From contig JAGFNK010000016.1 in the NCBI GenBank assembly GCA_025769875.1, positions 124,001-188,000 on the forward strand: a DNA stretch of 64,000 nucleotides. The letters run 5' to 3'. The stretch comes from Russula earlei (lineage: Eukaryota; Basidiomycota; Agaricomycetes; Russulales; Russulaceae). The translations under genes were made by a program, and so were the position numbers. Under the pieces are notes generated by a model. The model was not told the origin of the DNA. It did no database searches and was given only the letters and a program-made list of their open reading frames with translations. Shown here piece after piece: positions 46,501-59,370 of this stretch (the first letter of the stretch is position 1; every line of letters starts with the position of its first letter).

Positions 46501-46929
46501 CTTCGGAAATGACGCGGCACGGAGTGGGGAACGCGGGGGGCGGGAAGGTAGGGGCGAAGGGGAGGCACCGGGAGACGCTGTGGAGGGGGGGAAGAGCGAG
46601 GCATTGGCCAGCAGCTCGTCAGCCGATGCCACCGGCGCGTCGAGGCCTCCGGCACTCGCAGGGCTCCTGTCTCGACGAGAGGGCACCATGACGGCGCGTG
46701 AGCGACTCTTGGTACGCGGTCTACGCGACAAGGAAGTGGCGCTGCCAGCACTGACGTTGCTAGCCAGAGAGTCAGTGCGATGCACCTGCGGAGAAGTGGG
46801 GGAAGCGGGGAACAGGGGAGGGAGCGTCGACGACGACGCGGCCATGGCTGTTGTCGTCGACGATGGTTTGACAAACGCAAACGACGGCGACGGCACTTCC
46901 TTCTTTGGGCGTTTTCCCACGTCCCCCAT
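43571..46929 (-). CDS. Large disordered protein of unknown function, two apparent frame breaks
   Basis: A Ser/Pro-rich protein of about 1,000 residues. Exon 1 runs from ATG 46929 to 46396 and a 63-nt intron (46333-46395) joins it to a conserved-looking stretch PHRRKRGSSVPRDAFRLSML and HFTSLREARQRLRESN. A short coiled-coil-like segment VREKVDDLALAAEQAEQELK follows. The C-terminus contains MDDWESTDDSDEDEGEV and ends HIEAERGTLSRIAKTVKDAK. Two one-base frame changes are needed, at the four-T run at 44841-44838 (coding strand) and the six-C run at 44121-44116; no intron fits at either. Both are homopolymers, suggesting miscounted runs. I do not recognise the family. An upstream GTG at 46947 is not a plausible start. 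Confidence 0.6.
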
Positions 46930-47025
46930 TGGCCGCCGCCGTTTCACTGGGAAGCGCGTTGTTTATATTTATTTGCTTACAACTGGCCGGCAATCGCGCC
47001 TTTGCGTACCAACCGGGGGTGTAAC

Positions 47026-47671
47026 ATGGCACGTATCTGTAAGTACGATGGTTTCTTCAAATTTGTGCCCTATCGAAAGCACTTTCTAGTCCTCCCTCAA
47101 GGCGATGGAAAGCTTCCGATCTGGCAGGTCGTCGTAGCAGCCGCGGCAGTATTCAACACTGTACAGAGTTTCATCACCCTTCACTTCACCAAACGTCTCT
47201 ACAATAACGTTCCTGGCGCACAACCAGGTTTGTGACCGCCGGTGCGCATTTCACTGCACTCGAGCTAACCCGAGACTCTAGTGACACCGTTGCATGCCCG
47301 TACGCTTGGGGTCTGGACTCTGACCGCGGCCGCCGTGCGGTTCTACGCTGCCTACAATATTCACAACAAGGCGTGCGTCACATTGCCTCACTGTAACTCG
47401 GCCACTGTTGACGTACTTGTCAAGTATCTACGACATGGCCTTGCTCACCTATCTGTTTGCGTTTGCCCATTTCTCCTCGGAGATCCTTATTTTTCGCACT
47501 GCAAAGATACAATTTCCTGTCCTCGTACCCGTCACAGTGGCTAGTGCGTATCGCGTGCTTCCCTAAAGAATGCGTGATCCTGATGCTCCATTGGTCTCGC
47601 CGCCCACTCTTTCTACAGCTGTCTCCCTTGTTTGGATGATCTCCCAATACGACTTTTACGTCAAAGGATGA
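47026..47671 (+). CDS. ERG28: Ergosterol biosynthesis scaffold protein Erg28
   Basis: Endoplasmic-reticulum membrane protein that tethers the C-4 demethylation enzymes of sterol synthesis. Exons 47026-47038, 47090-47227, 47282-47372, 47425-47543 and 47619-47671 give 137 residues, the normal size. Landmarks are LPQGDGKLPIWQVVVAA, TLHFTKRLYNNVP, TPLHARTLGVWTLTAAAVRF, YAAYNIHNK, HFSSEILIFRTAK and the C-terminal LVWMISQYDFYVKG. Four hydrophobic helices are visible. The first exon is 13 nt; its donor GTAAGT is perfect, although the 51-nt intron could be read through in frame. The start is 96 bp from the divergent start of the disordered-protein gene. Confidence 0.94.
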
Positions 47672-49071
47672 CACCAAGACGTCTCCGCGCGGCCGGCCCA
47701 TCTATCCATCCGACGTGAAAGTGGGTGGTAGAAATAGATTTCGCCATAGAGGGAGTGCCGCCCGATATCTCTTTATCGAGCTCTCGTACAGCGTGTTACC
47801 TCTTGTCCATGACGACGCCATACCGCCATAATAGCATCATGACATGTCGGAATATCGGAAAACGATAGTGCATGTAAACGTCACGGTTAATTTCGTTGGT
47901 TACCTGAAGCTTAATGGCCTTGAGCGTTGTCAGCGAGCCTCAAGACCAGCTGACCTCGGCCTTGGGGGCCTGCGGGGAGAGCCTAACTCTTACCGTACAG
48001 TCAACCCAATAAGCACACCTGGGGACATTCACCTTGGGTGATTTGTGCAAGCTCGGACATGGATGGACCTCGGAATATGGAATATGCGACTATTCAAAAA
48101 TATAAAGTTGACTATGGGGATTTGAGATCACAGCTCCGAAAAGAATGAACCCTCAGTCATATGACAAATATCTATTCGTCGTCTGGACATTTCTTGAGTG
48201 AATCGGACCCCAAGGAGCGGGGTTTTCGGCCGCTTGTGGCCATGCGCGTCTCCGGTCCTGATCACGAGAACACGCACGAACGTGCTCATAGGTTAAAAAA
48301 TAATGGGGAGGCCCAGGTCCCCAAATGTTGGCAGCGGTCTGAGCTGATGGCGTCAAATTTTTCATGCGAGCCGGTGATCACGTCGAGTTGGACGACGACA
48401 GGTCACGGCATTGACCCTGGAGATTGTCAGCTGAGTGGGACATGTTTCTGTTTCCAACGGCAGTTCCTAGTTAATGAATAATCGCCGTGTCCATGAACTG
48501 TAGTAGTAGCAGTTACGATTGGAGGGCAAAAGCGCGGTGAGCTTCCCGCACGGCACAACCTGTTTCGACAATTCGTGGAATTTTGTGAAGATCCATTAAT
48601 ACATAACTCCAAAACCTCGCACGAAATATGACGGTAGAAGAGAGGGTTGCTCGACTAATTGAGGGGTTCCTCGATTGTGACGACGACCTATACAACGTGG
48701 CTGCGGGTTAACTTTATAGCTAGCACGCCACAAGACATCAGCCATGACGGTTCACCGCGGCCAGAGAAGAAAGATATATGGGCCACCAAGGTAAGGAAGA
48801 GGGTTAACTGCGAACATAGTCTCGCACGAAGAAGCGAACAACGTTCGTTCTGGACCAGGGCATGGGTCAGACATTGTAGGAACAGGACGTAAACGGTGGT
48901 GAATGGGTTGGAAAGAGCCCGGCGATTATAGAGAGGATCGGAACGGATCTGCCCCTGCACCAGGAACAGGACGGACCTCCACTTTTACCTTGGGCACTGT
49001 ATCCACGTGACGAGGAGGACAGCCCCTTGTTATAAGGATGCACCGGGGCAATCGTTGCGCAAGGAAAAACC
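47672..49071. other. Intergenic, no supported gene
   Basis: A 1.4-kb gap. Short frames on both strands lack motifs. It presumably carries the promoter of the F-box-like gene. Confidence 0.4.
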
Positions 49072-51422
49072 ATGCCCGCTCCGCAAGATTACCCCCCGGA
49101 ACTCCTTTCGCTCATATGTGCTTATGTCTACGTTTCCTCCATCCCGAGTCGCGTTTCGTCCCTGGACCCCCTCTGCCTTGTTGAAGGTGGGGCACCGACG
49201 GGCCTACCCTCGTCATGCCCACCTGCGAGCTGGTCAGAACCTGTTGCCCGTAAGACCCTCGCGAACCTCACATACGTGAACCGCGCCTGGTCCGAGGCCG
49301 CTCGGCCTTGGCTCTGGCGAAAGGTCGAGGTGCGCCTTCCTCGCGGTTGGCTCTCTCTCGTGGAGGAGATCGCGGGCGGGGAAGACGCCGAGGCGGCGGA
49401 GGAAGACACCGCGAGGACGGTCGACGAGTCGATCACCGAGGCCGCGCACGCCGCCCTGGCGGCCAAAACGGGGCGCTCTGCGACGGACGACGGGGAGGCC
49501 GAGAAGAAGCTGAAGGAGTCGATCATTCTGGAACTCGGCGGACCTGACGGTTCCATCCCCCCCGAGCTGCTTTCACCACCCGCGTCGCGTGACCCGTCTC
49601 CGCGTCGGTTGCGTCAGAAGAGCAAGAGTCCTGCGCGCTGGAAGTTGATGCGCTCGATCAGCGACGCCGTGCAAGGCCTCATCGGACGCGACGAGATCGG
49701 CATGTACGGTGAGCTCTACTGACCAAATTTTCGCTGATGACAACGTATATTGACTCGCCCGCGGGAATTCCCCCAGTGCCGGCCGTCCACGATCGACGAC
49801 CGGGTCGTTTTGTCCGACATTTAGACTTCAATCACTTCCGGACTATCGGGATGCGGCGCCTCGTTGGGGAAGGCTTCAACAACCGTTTCGTGACTGGGGA
49901 GCGCCTCAACGGGATACTCAAGGTCCGTCCGTTCCGTACAGGGCGGTGACGTTTTCTATATTTAGATTTACCCATGATTAGGAAATGCCCAACCTAACCA
50001 CATTTGGCGCGACAGAGTACATGGACGGTGCCTTGACTTTGTCCGTCCTTAAGGAACTTTTGCTTCGTGGCACGCCTTCAAGGGGTCGTGGCCAACCCCT
50101 CCGAGGGCGCGGTCTTGTCATCGACGATACGAACGAAGAGGTGGAGGATATGGCGCGCCGCCGCGAGAGCAAGGAATTGGAGGCCATAGACCTCACCGGC
50201 TGCGTTAGCCTCGTTTTCGTCAACGCCCTTACGGACTTTGTGAACACCCACATCCTTCCATCCATCTCGGAATCAGATTCCAGCGAAGACGAGGCTGGGG
50301 ACTTCCGTCGCCGAACCCGTTCAGCCAGACTACGTTTTTATGAAGAGCCGGTGGGATTTACAGGGTTGCAACGCCTCAGCATGCGCGGCGCTAAATCTAT
50401 CCCACCGCAAATCCTGAGCTCCTTTGTCACCGCATTCCCATGCCTCACCCATCTTGACCTATCGTCGACGCGTGCTGGACCAGACATCCTTGAGAGAATG
50501 GCTGTTTCTCCCACCTTGCGCCTGCAATCACTCTCACTGGGACGCTGCGTCCGCCTGACTGGTTCGAGCATTCGCGATTTCCTCGTGTCAGCACCTGCTG
50601 CCTCTTCCATAACGGAACTCAACCTGTACGGTGATGCCATCTTCCCGAACCCAATGTCAGCGGAGGAGTTCCGCGACGTTTTTACAAAGGCGCCATGCTT
50701 TACGTCTGGTGAACTGGTGTACTTGGATATATCGAGTGCGCCCCTGGATGAGGGACTACTGGACGCGATGCCCAAGCAAGCTAAATTGCGTTCTCTGGGG
50801 CTGTCCTTCATGCCTGGGCTCCCCCTCGGAGTCGTCTCTGAATTTATTCGAAACAAAGCTGCGCAAGTTGAGATAGTTACCCTACTCGGGACATCGCCTG
50901 AGCTCGCGCCCTCTCAACCACGGCAGGCATCCATCGCACTTCACTCGCAGATCGTCCGTCCCCTGTGCACACTGCCTCACAGATTTGGGACGGCAGATGA
51001 CGGTACCGACAGCGGAGGCGCCGACGCGGTTGCGCGTCATTGAGCTTTCGACAACGCTGCTGTCCACGCTAGGTGGCGGCGCCGGTTCGTGGCGCACAGT
51101 TCGCAGCAAGGGCGGTCGCGGTTGGTATGTTGACACTGCGAGCGGATGGATTGCAGGGTTAGGAGGTGCGCAGCTGCGGAGGGACTTGGAGAATGGCCAT
51201 CCGTGGAGGCGGGCGCTTGAGCGACTTGCGGAAGCGAACGGGAATGTGAGTAGTGGAATGGGGTGGCATGCTCGGAAAATGGAGGTAGGTTGTGTTGTTG
51301 TGCTCCCATTGTGTCCTCTGCGGCTGACAATTGCGACACACGCACAGGTCCTGCATGGCCATGGCCTTCTTGGACGAGAGGATGGCCTTTATGGTGCTGT
51401 GTCCTTTGCCTATCAGGGTTAA
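49072..51422 (+). CDS. F-box-like protein with leucine-rich C-terminal region
   Basis: Exons 49072-49708, 49777-49922, 49982-50953, 50997-51284 and 51348-51422 give 705 residues with consistent phases. The N-terminus has an F-box-like pattern, PPELLSLICAYVYV followed after an insertion by LANLTYVNRAWSEAARPWLW, suggesting a substrate receptor of SCF ubiquitin ligase. A charged disordered stretch follows, then leucine-rich-repeat-like segments: LEAIDLTGCVSLVF, LQRLSMRGAKSI, LTHLDLSSTRAG, LQSLSLGRCVRLTGSSI, ITELNLYGDAI, LVYLDISSAPL. The C-terminus ends HGHGLLGREDGLYGAVSF. Intron 4 (50954-50996) is only 43 nt and is the least certain. The substrate is unknown. Confidence 0.78.
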
Positions 51423-51882
51423 GAGAGAGCGAGGTTCCAAAACGAGGCCGGATCTGGATCCAAAAAGGGTGGCAGCGCCGTTGTTTTTTTTTGTTTCTGT
51501 CTCAATAATGTAGACACCAAAAAATAATTCAATTGGGTTAATTTTGCGCGCTTGTGGATGCTGTGCAGGTCGTTTGCGGACTCCGCAACGCCAAGGCGAA
51601 TACCAAGAGATCACCGCAACCCATGCTCCAACGGCGAGTTTATAAAGGAATGTTGTGCCCCTGTCCATTCGCAGCGCTTCACGTCGTCTGCCCTCGCAAC
51701 ACCCTTGGCTATCATCACCTCAAATGAGTAAGCGCCCGCGGTTATGAATGACGTTTCATTTCAATTGAACCCTCTTGGCATTCTTGGCGTAGGTCCTCGT
51801 TCACACCTTGAGCCCGATATCGCTCCAAGCCACGTCGTATTGTTCGTCTCCCCTCTTCCCCTTCCTCCACCCCTCCTTTCTC

Positions 51883-54564
51883 ATGGTTGTCCCGTCTAGC
51901 TCAAATACTGTGGTCGACCGTCCGTCGGATACTTTCCCGTCCCAACAACCCATGGCAGGCGACAAACCCCCTGGCAAACTTAGCAGACGGCCGTGGAATT
52001 TTTTTGCTACTGCCCTGAACGCCATCAAGCATAACCTAGAGACCAAGCCGTTACCCGCGCCTGGCGTTCGAGAGAGCATCCTAGCGATCGTCAAGACATC
52101 TTGTGAGCCTCTGCTCCGGCTGGTCACCCTTGACTCGTCCTCAACCTGTCCCCCGTATGATCTAGGGTTGAACGTGTTGTTAATCTTCATCCCCCTCTCT
52201 GTGCGTCTCCTTTTTCTCGCCCGATTACATGTCTGATCATCCTTCCAGTGGATATTCCATTTTCTCCACCTAAGTAATACTTTGATTTTTGTTTGTGAGT
52301 CTATCTCTGCGATGAATGCCCCCCCCCATGCAACCCCTGAACCGTTTCAGTCTCTTTCCTCGCCATCATTCCTCTTGCCAAGGTGCGTCTCGTCCTGGGC
52401 ATCATTCTCTAGTCGGGATCTGCTCACGGTGTTGCAGCTCCTCGCGTTTGCAACGGATGACTTGTCAATGCGTCTCGGACAGACCCTGGCTGGTTTGCTC
52501 AATGCGACGTTGGTGAGGCTGACTCGAACCATTAATTTGATATCAAATAAATGCTGACATCTTTTTAGGGCAACGCGTGAGTGATCTGACTCCATCTTTC
52601 ATCCTTCCGAAGGGGCTGACCCCGTGTGTTGCTCCCAGTGTGGAGTTGATTGTGGCGGCAAGTGGTGCTTCCACCTCGACGTTGATTCTTGGCACTCAGG
52701 GGCACTGTAGATCATTGCGCTTGTAAAGTGCGAACTTTCCGTGGTACAATCTTCTCGTGAGTACTCATTTCTATCGATCTGCAACGATTTCCCTATTATC
52801 GATACCCACTTGGGATGTCTGACGCGGGCGCTGGCGGAAATTGTTGTCGCGTGTGGTCCTTGACGTGCCCTGTCGCACATGCCGGCAATCCACGCCCGAG
52901 ACACGTTCCTTATATACGACGCCCATTCCAAGCGCTGCATCCTCCCCTTTGCGTGTTTGCCTCTCATGCCGTCGCTTCCAGACACTGACCACACCTTTTT
53001 CATATCCTCACAGTGGTTGGCTCTATTTTGAGCAACCTGCGTACGTGTGTGCCAACGCAGTGACTAGCGCTAATCTGATCAACACTCGTAGTACTGGTAC
53101 TAGGAATGTGCTTCTTCGCCGGTGGTACCCGTTTCTCAGAACAGGGATTCGGCATCAGTACGTGTTCTCAGTGTGCCGGTTTATTATTCCAAAATTCATC
53201 CCGACGTCTGCGTTGACTCGTTACAGGCGCTGTGCAGCTCAATTCATCTTTGCTGACTTTAAGCGTAATTGCCGTACTTCTTCCTGCCGCGTTCCATAAC
53301 GCCGTCCAGCCTTCGGACGGCGTTCCTGATCCTCTAACAAATGCCCAAGAAGGCGACGACATTCTTTCGATCAGTCATGGTGTTCGTATACCATCCTTCC
53401 TTCGCGCACACTCGTAGGAAACTGATTGCGTTCACTTAGGTCGCAGTCATCTTGCTTTTCAGTGAGTCCATTTCCGAGCCCAAGTCACTTGATAGTAACC
53501 ATTTCCACACCTCTAGTATATTTATGCTATCTTGTGTTTCAACTCGTGTCCCACAAGGATCTATATAAGGATGACGCTTCCACGATCCAGCAAACGGTCC
53601 CATATCGAGGGAAGATGGCCAGGAGACTGCACACCCACGACCCAGAGTCTCATCCCGCTTCTAGCTCGCCCCCCCCAGATCACCGATCGGAGGCGGGCCA
53701 GACGGGGGATGACGACGAGAAACCTAAAATGGGGGTACGGACGACTATCGTGCTCCTTGGTGTCGTCACTGTGGTCCGCCCATAGCTCACTGTCTTGACT
53801 GTCCTCGAGCTGATCTCGTAGAATAGGTCGTTGCTGTCACTGCTGAATTTCTAGTCGACTCCATCGATGGCCTTACGTCCACTGGTCACATCAGTAAAGG
53901 GTTTGTTGGTCTCATCCTTTTGCCAATCGTAGGAAACGCGGCCGGTAAGTTATCTCGAACCTCGACCGTCACATCTCCAGTCGCCTAATCTCACGCAGAA
54001 CATGTCACCGCCGTTGCGGTTTCAGTCAAGGACAAGTTGACTTTGTCCCTCGGTGTCGCAGTGGGTTCGAGTATTGTGTGTATCAGTCTATTCTATCCTT
54101 GTCACCGATCTGCATTAACTCCCTTTCCCTGATGAAAGCAAATTGCGCTTTTTGTCATTCCGTACGTATGTGCGAGGCGTCGTGACGATGGACTGACCTC
54201 GCTTCTTAGTTTCACCGTCGTTTTGGGATGGATCCTGAATAAACCATTGACACTCCTTTTCGACCCTTTCGAGTCCATTGTTCTCTTCCTCGCAGGTGAG
54301 GCGCCTACCCGTTATGATTCTGACCGGATGTCAATTGACGACGCATGGGGTAGTTTTGACCGTCAACTATGTTGTGCAGGATGGCAAGTCAAATTGGCTG
54401 GAGGGCATGATCCTTATGTGTACGTATACCCCTCTTCGTGCAAGCTGCCCTGCGTTGTTTGTGACTGATAACTGTGCTTCGTAGGTCTCTATCTAATAGT
54501 CGCCGTCGTATTCTGGTATTACCCAGTGTCTGACCCAGCGGGCATTCTGGCGACTTGTAAATGA
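51883..54564 (+). CDS. Vacuolar Ca2+/H+ antiporter (CAX family, VCX1-like)
   Basis: Exchanger that moves cytosolic Ca2+ into the vacuole in exchange for protons, using the gradient made by the V-ATPase. The two CAX alpha-repeats are clear after splicing: GNAVELIVAA (about 52570-52650) and GNAAEHVTAVAVSV (about 53935-54030), which form the ion path. Other landmarks are WLNVLLIFIPLS, FATDDLSMRLGQTLAGLLNA, LVLGMCFFAGGTRF, VIAVLLPAAFHNAVQ, an acidic loop between the two halves (about 53600-53730), FVGLILLPIVGNAAEH and a final helix LYLIVAVVFWYYPVSDPAG. About ten short GT-AG introns interrupt it. Start chosen at ATG 51883; 51952 is a downstream alternative. Confidence 0.92.
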
Positions 54565-55835
54565 TATATTGGTTTCACGATATACTTCTGTTGATATCGC
54601 GTTATCCCCTCGTTATTTTCTACTTGTATCCCTAAATACCCTGCCCCTCTTCCTTTATATATCATCGTAGTTAGTTGCTCAATTATGTCGTAGAGAAGGA
54701 TCATGCTGAGCGACTTAACCAGCATTCAACATAGATATCCCTTGCGCAAACCGTACGCTCTGCGATGACGATGAAGATCAGGATCAGGATCATATGCTGT
54801 TCGTACAATTAGACGTTGCAAAGTTCCCTGCCCGACAGGCCCTGGTGCGGCAACCGCTTTGGTATCTGTTGCGGCACGAGAAGTTTTCCCTTCGCATGAC
54901 AATTTGTTTGGTTATCTTTGGACCAATTTTTTATTTCCAAGCTTGACACAAGCCCGTCGGAGACCTCCCAGACCATGCAACAAATGGGAACCCGTGTCAA
55001 GCTACAAAAAAAATAAATTTCGTTCTTCGAGCGAAAGCCTGAGGGGAAAAAAAAAAGACTGATGACCCTCACGGTCGCCGGGCGATCATCGCCAGCCACC
55101 CAGATAGCCGGACCACCGACATCGGGTGAGAGAGAGAGTAGTGTACCACTTCTCCGGTTGATTTTCGCCGGTTCGGGAAAATGAAGAGGAACGAATACAT
55201 GTTGTTCATTTGGCGCAAGCGTTGCTTTGACGCATCAGGTTCGGTTGCGCACACACGCCCAGCCGTCGTGTTGATCACCGGTCCAAAAAAAAAATTCCGT
55301 AGAGGAGAGAGAGAGGGTGAAAAGTCAGTCCGTCATTGACGGACCGGACGAGAAGTCTGCAAGTGCCGCTCGGACCGTCGTTCCGAGTCTCCACCACCAC
55401 TTCCAGCCCACGACGGTTGGAATGGAATGAATCAATGAAGGGCCTTGGAGAGAGATCGCCTGCTGCAACTGATGATATATGATCATGATCCGATCATCAT
55501 CACGCCAATCTTGGAGTCGTTGATTGATTAAGAAGGGGATCAACGAGATCAATCAACCCTGCGCTGCGGCGAGAAAAGCCGACATCACCGCCACCGACGG
55601 CGACCCACTCGCTCGTACCAAAAAAAAAAAAAGATCAAAAAATCAAAAAATCCATACATCACATACCTGTCCCGGCCGTCCGTGACGATTACCGATCACC
55701 GCAAAATCGGTGACACGACCCATATTAAAAAACAAAAAAAAAGACACCCTCCATTCTTTTTGAAACAAAAAACCTGACCAAAAAAAAAAAAAACCGACTT
55801 TTTGTTTTTTGCACACCCATTAATGGCAGGAGGTG
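54565..55835. other. Low-complexity intergenic region left of the transposon nest
   Basis: Contains several A-tracts (near 55030, 55285, 55620, 55735 and 55780) and AG repeats (near 55130 and 55305). No gene is recognised. Confidence 0.5.
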
Positions 55836-56872
55836 CATACTTTTAGCAGTGGTTAGATGATCAAAAATTACTATAAAAGGTGATTGGGTTGGCAAGATAA
55901 TCGGGGCTTCAATCACACATGTAAATGACACCAAAGTATTTTCTTAAACACTTATTTAAACACTTATTTATTATGTATCTGGAAAATAAATTACAATACA
56001 AATAAAGATTTTCTATTGTAAGGATCAGAAGAAGATGAGGCCACTAGAATAGGTGGTGGCGCAAGTCCGAAGGGACCTGGTGCAAGGGAGGCAGTGGCAT
56101 CTGAGGGAGGAGGGTTCTGAGGGAGGGGGCTTTGAGATGGCAGTTCCCCAAGGGCATGTTACAAACCAAGGCCAGGTCCTGGCTGTAGATGGTCCTATTT
56201 CACTCAAGAGAGACCTCTCTCATTTTGCATTACCATCTCCCTTCCGTTTTCTGGGCTATCCCTCCTGCAGTGCAAGATATCGGTATTGCAAAGGCACTAT
56301 AACATGACCAGGCACCCGTTTCCTAATCGGGTAATCATCGCATGGCAGCCACATGGTCACCCAGCCACCAGGAACCTGAAACAGTGGCACAAACTCTTAG
56401 AAACTGTTGCATAACTCATCTGACGTCATCAAGGCTCCAATGACATCATGGCTGACTGAGCGACTCCACAGTGACCTCATAGGCTCACTAAGCACTCCAC
56501 AGTGACATCATAATGATGTCATCACTCCACAATGATCAGTAATGTGCTCAGTAAGCCTGAAACTTGACACAAGCGAGTTTATGCCTCTGTAGTCCTATTG
56601 GATGGTACCAAAGAGTCTAGAATAGTCCCAGTTCTTTGTAATCGACCCTGTACACTGTATATAAGCCCTAATGAAGTATGGCAGTCGTCAGACTGTCCAT
56701 TTGTGATACTCTCATCTTCCTGGGTACCCCCCTGTGACCACTCAGTTTGAAGATTCCCCTCACTTCCAAGGTACTCTTCAATGACCACCTTGTCTAAAGC
56801 CCTCTCGCTGCACTGGCCTCCAGTCTTCGCCTCCGCCTCCAGTTACACGTACCAGTCCCCATCTGGTACATT

Positions 56873-58604
56873 CTAGTCATTTGGCTTGTCCTCCTGTTTA
56901 ACGCTGCCTACGCCGCATACCATCTGTTCCGACCCTTGCCCACCTGCTCCTGAGTCCACACGGATCAGCAGTATGTGTCTTGACAGGGCACGTGTGCGCA
57001 CATTTGTGGTGGCAGATGTTGCATCAGGCTTGGCACACTTGCCTGACCATTTGCCCCCGGTGTATGGATCATTGTGAACATGGCGGCGCTTTCCCTTAGT
57101 GACACTGATGCTTTGTGCTGTCAGTCCCTGTGTGTCAGGGAGACTGGTCCGTTGTTTTGGGCCCTGTTTGACACCCATATGCTTGGCTGTCTCTGTCCAC
57201 ATATGCTGATTGGGCGCAATTACCTCCTTATCGGGTAAGACCTTGAAACCTTGAATTATATTAATTGTGGCTGCCAAACTGTATTTGGTGGCCTGTGTGG
57301 CCTCGACAATCTCCACTGATTGATCAGCACCCTCAAGCCTAGATGTGAGATCATGTGATAATGATATGATCTCCTGTGAGAGAGATACTAGGCTCTCCCT
57401 TGGCCTGGTGGATGGGGATGGTGGGTCAGGGGATTTATTTGCACTCTCTATGGGAGCTTTTTGGGTGCTCTCTTCAGGACAGAGGTGGGGAAAGTGGATG
57501 TAGATTGCTGCAATGTGTTTGCAGAATCTAATCTGTGGATAATCTGTCATGGTAACTAGCCGTGTCAGTTCACAAGCGGAAAACAAGTCGGTGATAGAGA
57601 GGTGTTCAAGAAACGGGCTGGTTCCCGTGTATAATGAGTAAGGATCCCTGCAGCGGTCAAAGTGTTTTATGCTAAACAGGTTATGGCCAATAGACCCTTC
57701 CTAGTACGACTCGGTCCGTTGAGAAGCTAGGGTAAGTTTGTAATGGGATAGACTAGGGCTGGTTCCACTAGCTATATGCGTTCAAGTCCGTCAGGGACCT
57801 TGAACAACGCAGAGAGAGTAGAGGAAGGTAGGTCTTAAAGGAGGAGAGCTCTTCTCAGGGGAGTGAAGAGAGACTCTTAGGAAAGGAAGGGAAAGGCGAA
57901 GAGTAGATGGTAGATGGTGTGTTAAGAGTTGATGAAATGGAGAGGTGTTGTGGTTTAAGTTTGTGAGAGTGAAGTGGGTTGCAGGAGAATATGTTGGACA
58001 AAAGTAGGTTGGATTCTACAAGAGACCAAGCTTAGGGCTTTGGTCACAAAGTACTGAGCTTATATATACAGGAGAAGCGCAGCAATAGCTGCGCTTTGAC
58101 TGTGCTACTAGTATAGTAGGAGTCATAATAAGTAGGAGTCATAGGAATGAGGCCACGAATGAGTCAGGACCAAATAACTGTGCTGCACAGTAGGTGCGCA
58201 GCATTGCACAGTCGAAACTAAGAAGTGAATATAAATGGAAAGAGAACCAAACAAAGGGAAAGTAACAGCAATCCAGTGTTACCTGGACGTGTATGGATCA
58301 CATGATAGCACAGAAGGGATCACAAGACGTAGGAGATCATGAGACTAGTAAGTAAAGGGACGTACGAAAGCAAGCAGTTCATAGCAAAAGGTAAGAGGTA
58401 AATGTAAAAGGAAAATGGTGTAACATAATCTGTGCAATCACAAGTTGACTTCATCAGATCAATTGAGTAAAACTTGCTGGACTGGGATTGTGAAGCGACG
58501 TGAAAGCAGATCTCATCAAATTGCAAGATCAAATCTTGTGATATGCTCTTGGTGTGGGTGAAAAGTTTCCGACACCTGTCAGCTGCCAGGTCCCAACTGG
58601 TCAA
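56873..58604 (-). pseudogene. MULE transposase C-terminal remnant with SWIM finger, interrupted
   Basis: Two minus-strand pieces, 58604-58431 and 57539-56873, belong together. The first starts MTSWDLAADRCRKLF and ends KSTCDCTDY; the second begins with the rest of the finger (PQIRFCKHIAAIYIHFP). Together they show the C-x-C...C-x-H pattern of SWIM fingers at MULE transposase C-termini. The N-terminal and DDE parts are absent. Confidence 0.65.
57545..58425. mobile_element. Solo LTR with 5-bp target duplication
   Basis: An 881-bp insertion begins TGTCATGG and ends GTGTAACA (TG...CA ends) and is flanked on both sides by TAATC. It splits the SWIM finger of the MULE transposase precisely, and removing it with one TAATC restores the reading. 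A TATATATA motif lies at about 58060-58068. No internal retrotransposon coding sequence is present, so it is best read as a solo LTR left by LTR-LTR recombination. It postdates the MULE. Confidence 0.78.
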
Positions 58605-58893
58605 TCAGAAACAGGATAACATTTGTTTTTGATTTGGTAGGGAAAAAGGTAAGTAGTTATGTCACTGTTAACTCACTTATATGTGTAATTTAACATGTGA
58701 TTGAACCCCCAATTCTCTCGCCAACCCAATTGCCTTTTATGGCAATTCTTGATCATCCAACCCACCACTAAAAGTCAAAAGCTAACGGCGGGCTGCCTTC
58801 ATGACATGATCCACTTTTCTCTCTCTCTCTCTCTTTTTTTAATATCACTTCTCTCCCAGGATTCTGCCCCACCACCAACTGGCACAAGACCAG

Positions 58894-59370
58894 GTGTTCT
58901 TTTTTTTTCTTTGTCCCACAATTGACTGTCAAAAAGAGCAGGATGTCCCTCTTTCATGGAATGGAATGGGTGGCAGGCCACACATTGGCACACTGCCACT
59001 GACAGTGCAGCCAGCAATGCCAATGGAAAATTTAACGTCCCCAAGCGACATCACACTCACTGAATGCTTCATGTCTGATAACACCTGGCCTGTGGACCTT
59101 GTCCTTGACCTTGAAAAATCTAACTGGTCAGAATGGAACAAATGGCTTGACCTTGCAGTGCAAGGTCAAAGTTTTTCACCACTGGCTCAGGGGAACTTTA
59201 CCATGCCCTGATGTTCAGACACACCCCAAAGCACATTGGATTTGAGGTACAAATGAAGACTCACTGCATTCCTTCATCCTTTGTCATATTGATTCAATTG
59301 AGTATGAGTTCTGCTACCATGTTGGTGTACAGAGGGGTCTCAGTGGATGAGATGAGAGGACAATTGCTAT
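58894..59370 (+). pseudogene. Copia gag-like fragment
   Basis: A frame at 58894-59211 contains LEKSNWSEWNKWLDLA and AQGNFTMP, the style of the N-terminal gag segment of Copia elements, and a further piece in the next frame (DSLHSFILCHIDSIEYEF, about 59255-59310) fits the same region. Stops and a frame change interrupt it. Nearby ACTCCCCCTCAA motifs (about 59448 and 59593) are common near Copia ends in Agaricomycetes. Weak assignment. Confidence 0.38.

Larger units (their letters stand above)
55836..58785 (-). mobile_element. Decayed MULE-type DNA transposon with a solo LTR inside
   Basis: Bounded by long terminal inverted repeats: about 55836-55920 and the reverse complement at about 58694-58780 share blocks such as GATGATCAA, TATAAAAGG and the GATTGGGTTGGC region, over about 80 bp. 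Long TIRs are typical of Mutator-like elements. On the minus strand lies the C-terminal part of the transposase with a SWIM zinc finger, STCDCTDY joined to PQIRFCKHIAAI, followed by a Ser/Thr-rich tail to 56873. The catalytic core is missing and the finger is split by the LTR at 57545-58425, so the element cannot transpose on its own. The exact outer ends are uncertain by 20-30 bp. Confidence 0.7.

Noticed and set aside
57548..58424. Insertion inside the SWIM finger read as a large GT-AG intron
   Set aside because: GT...AG ends can be drawn on the minus strand, but splicing there leaves the finger out of frame. Removing the TG...CA unit with one TAATC copy restores it exactly.
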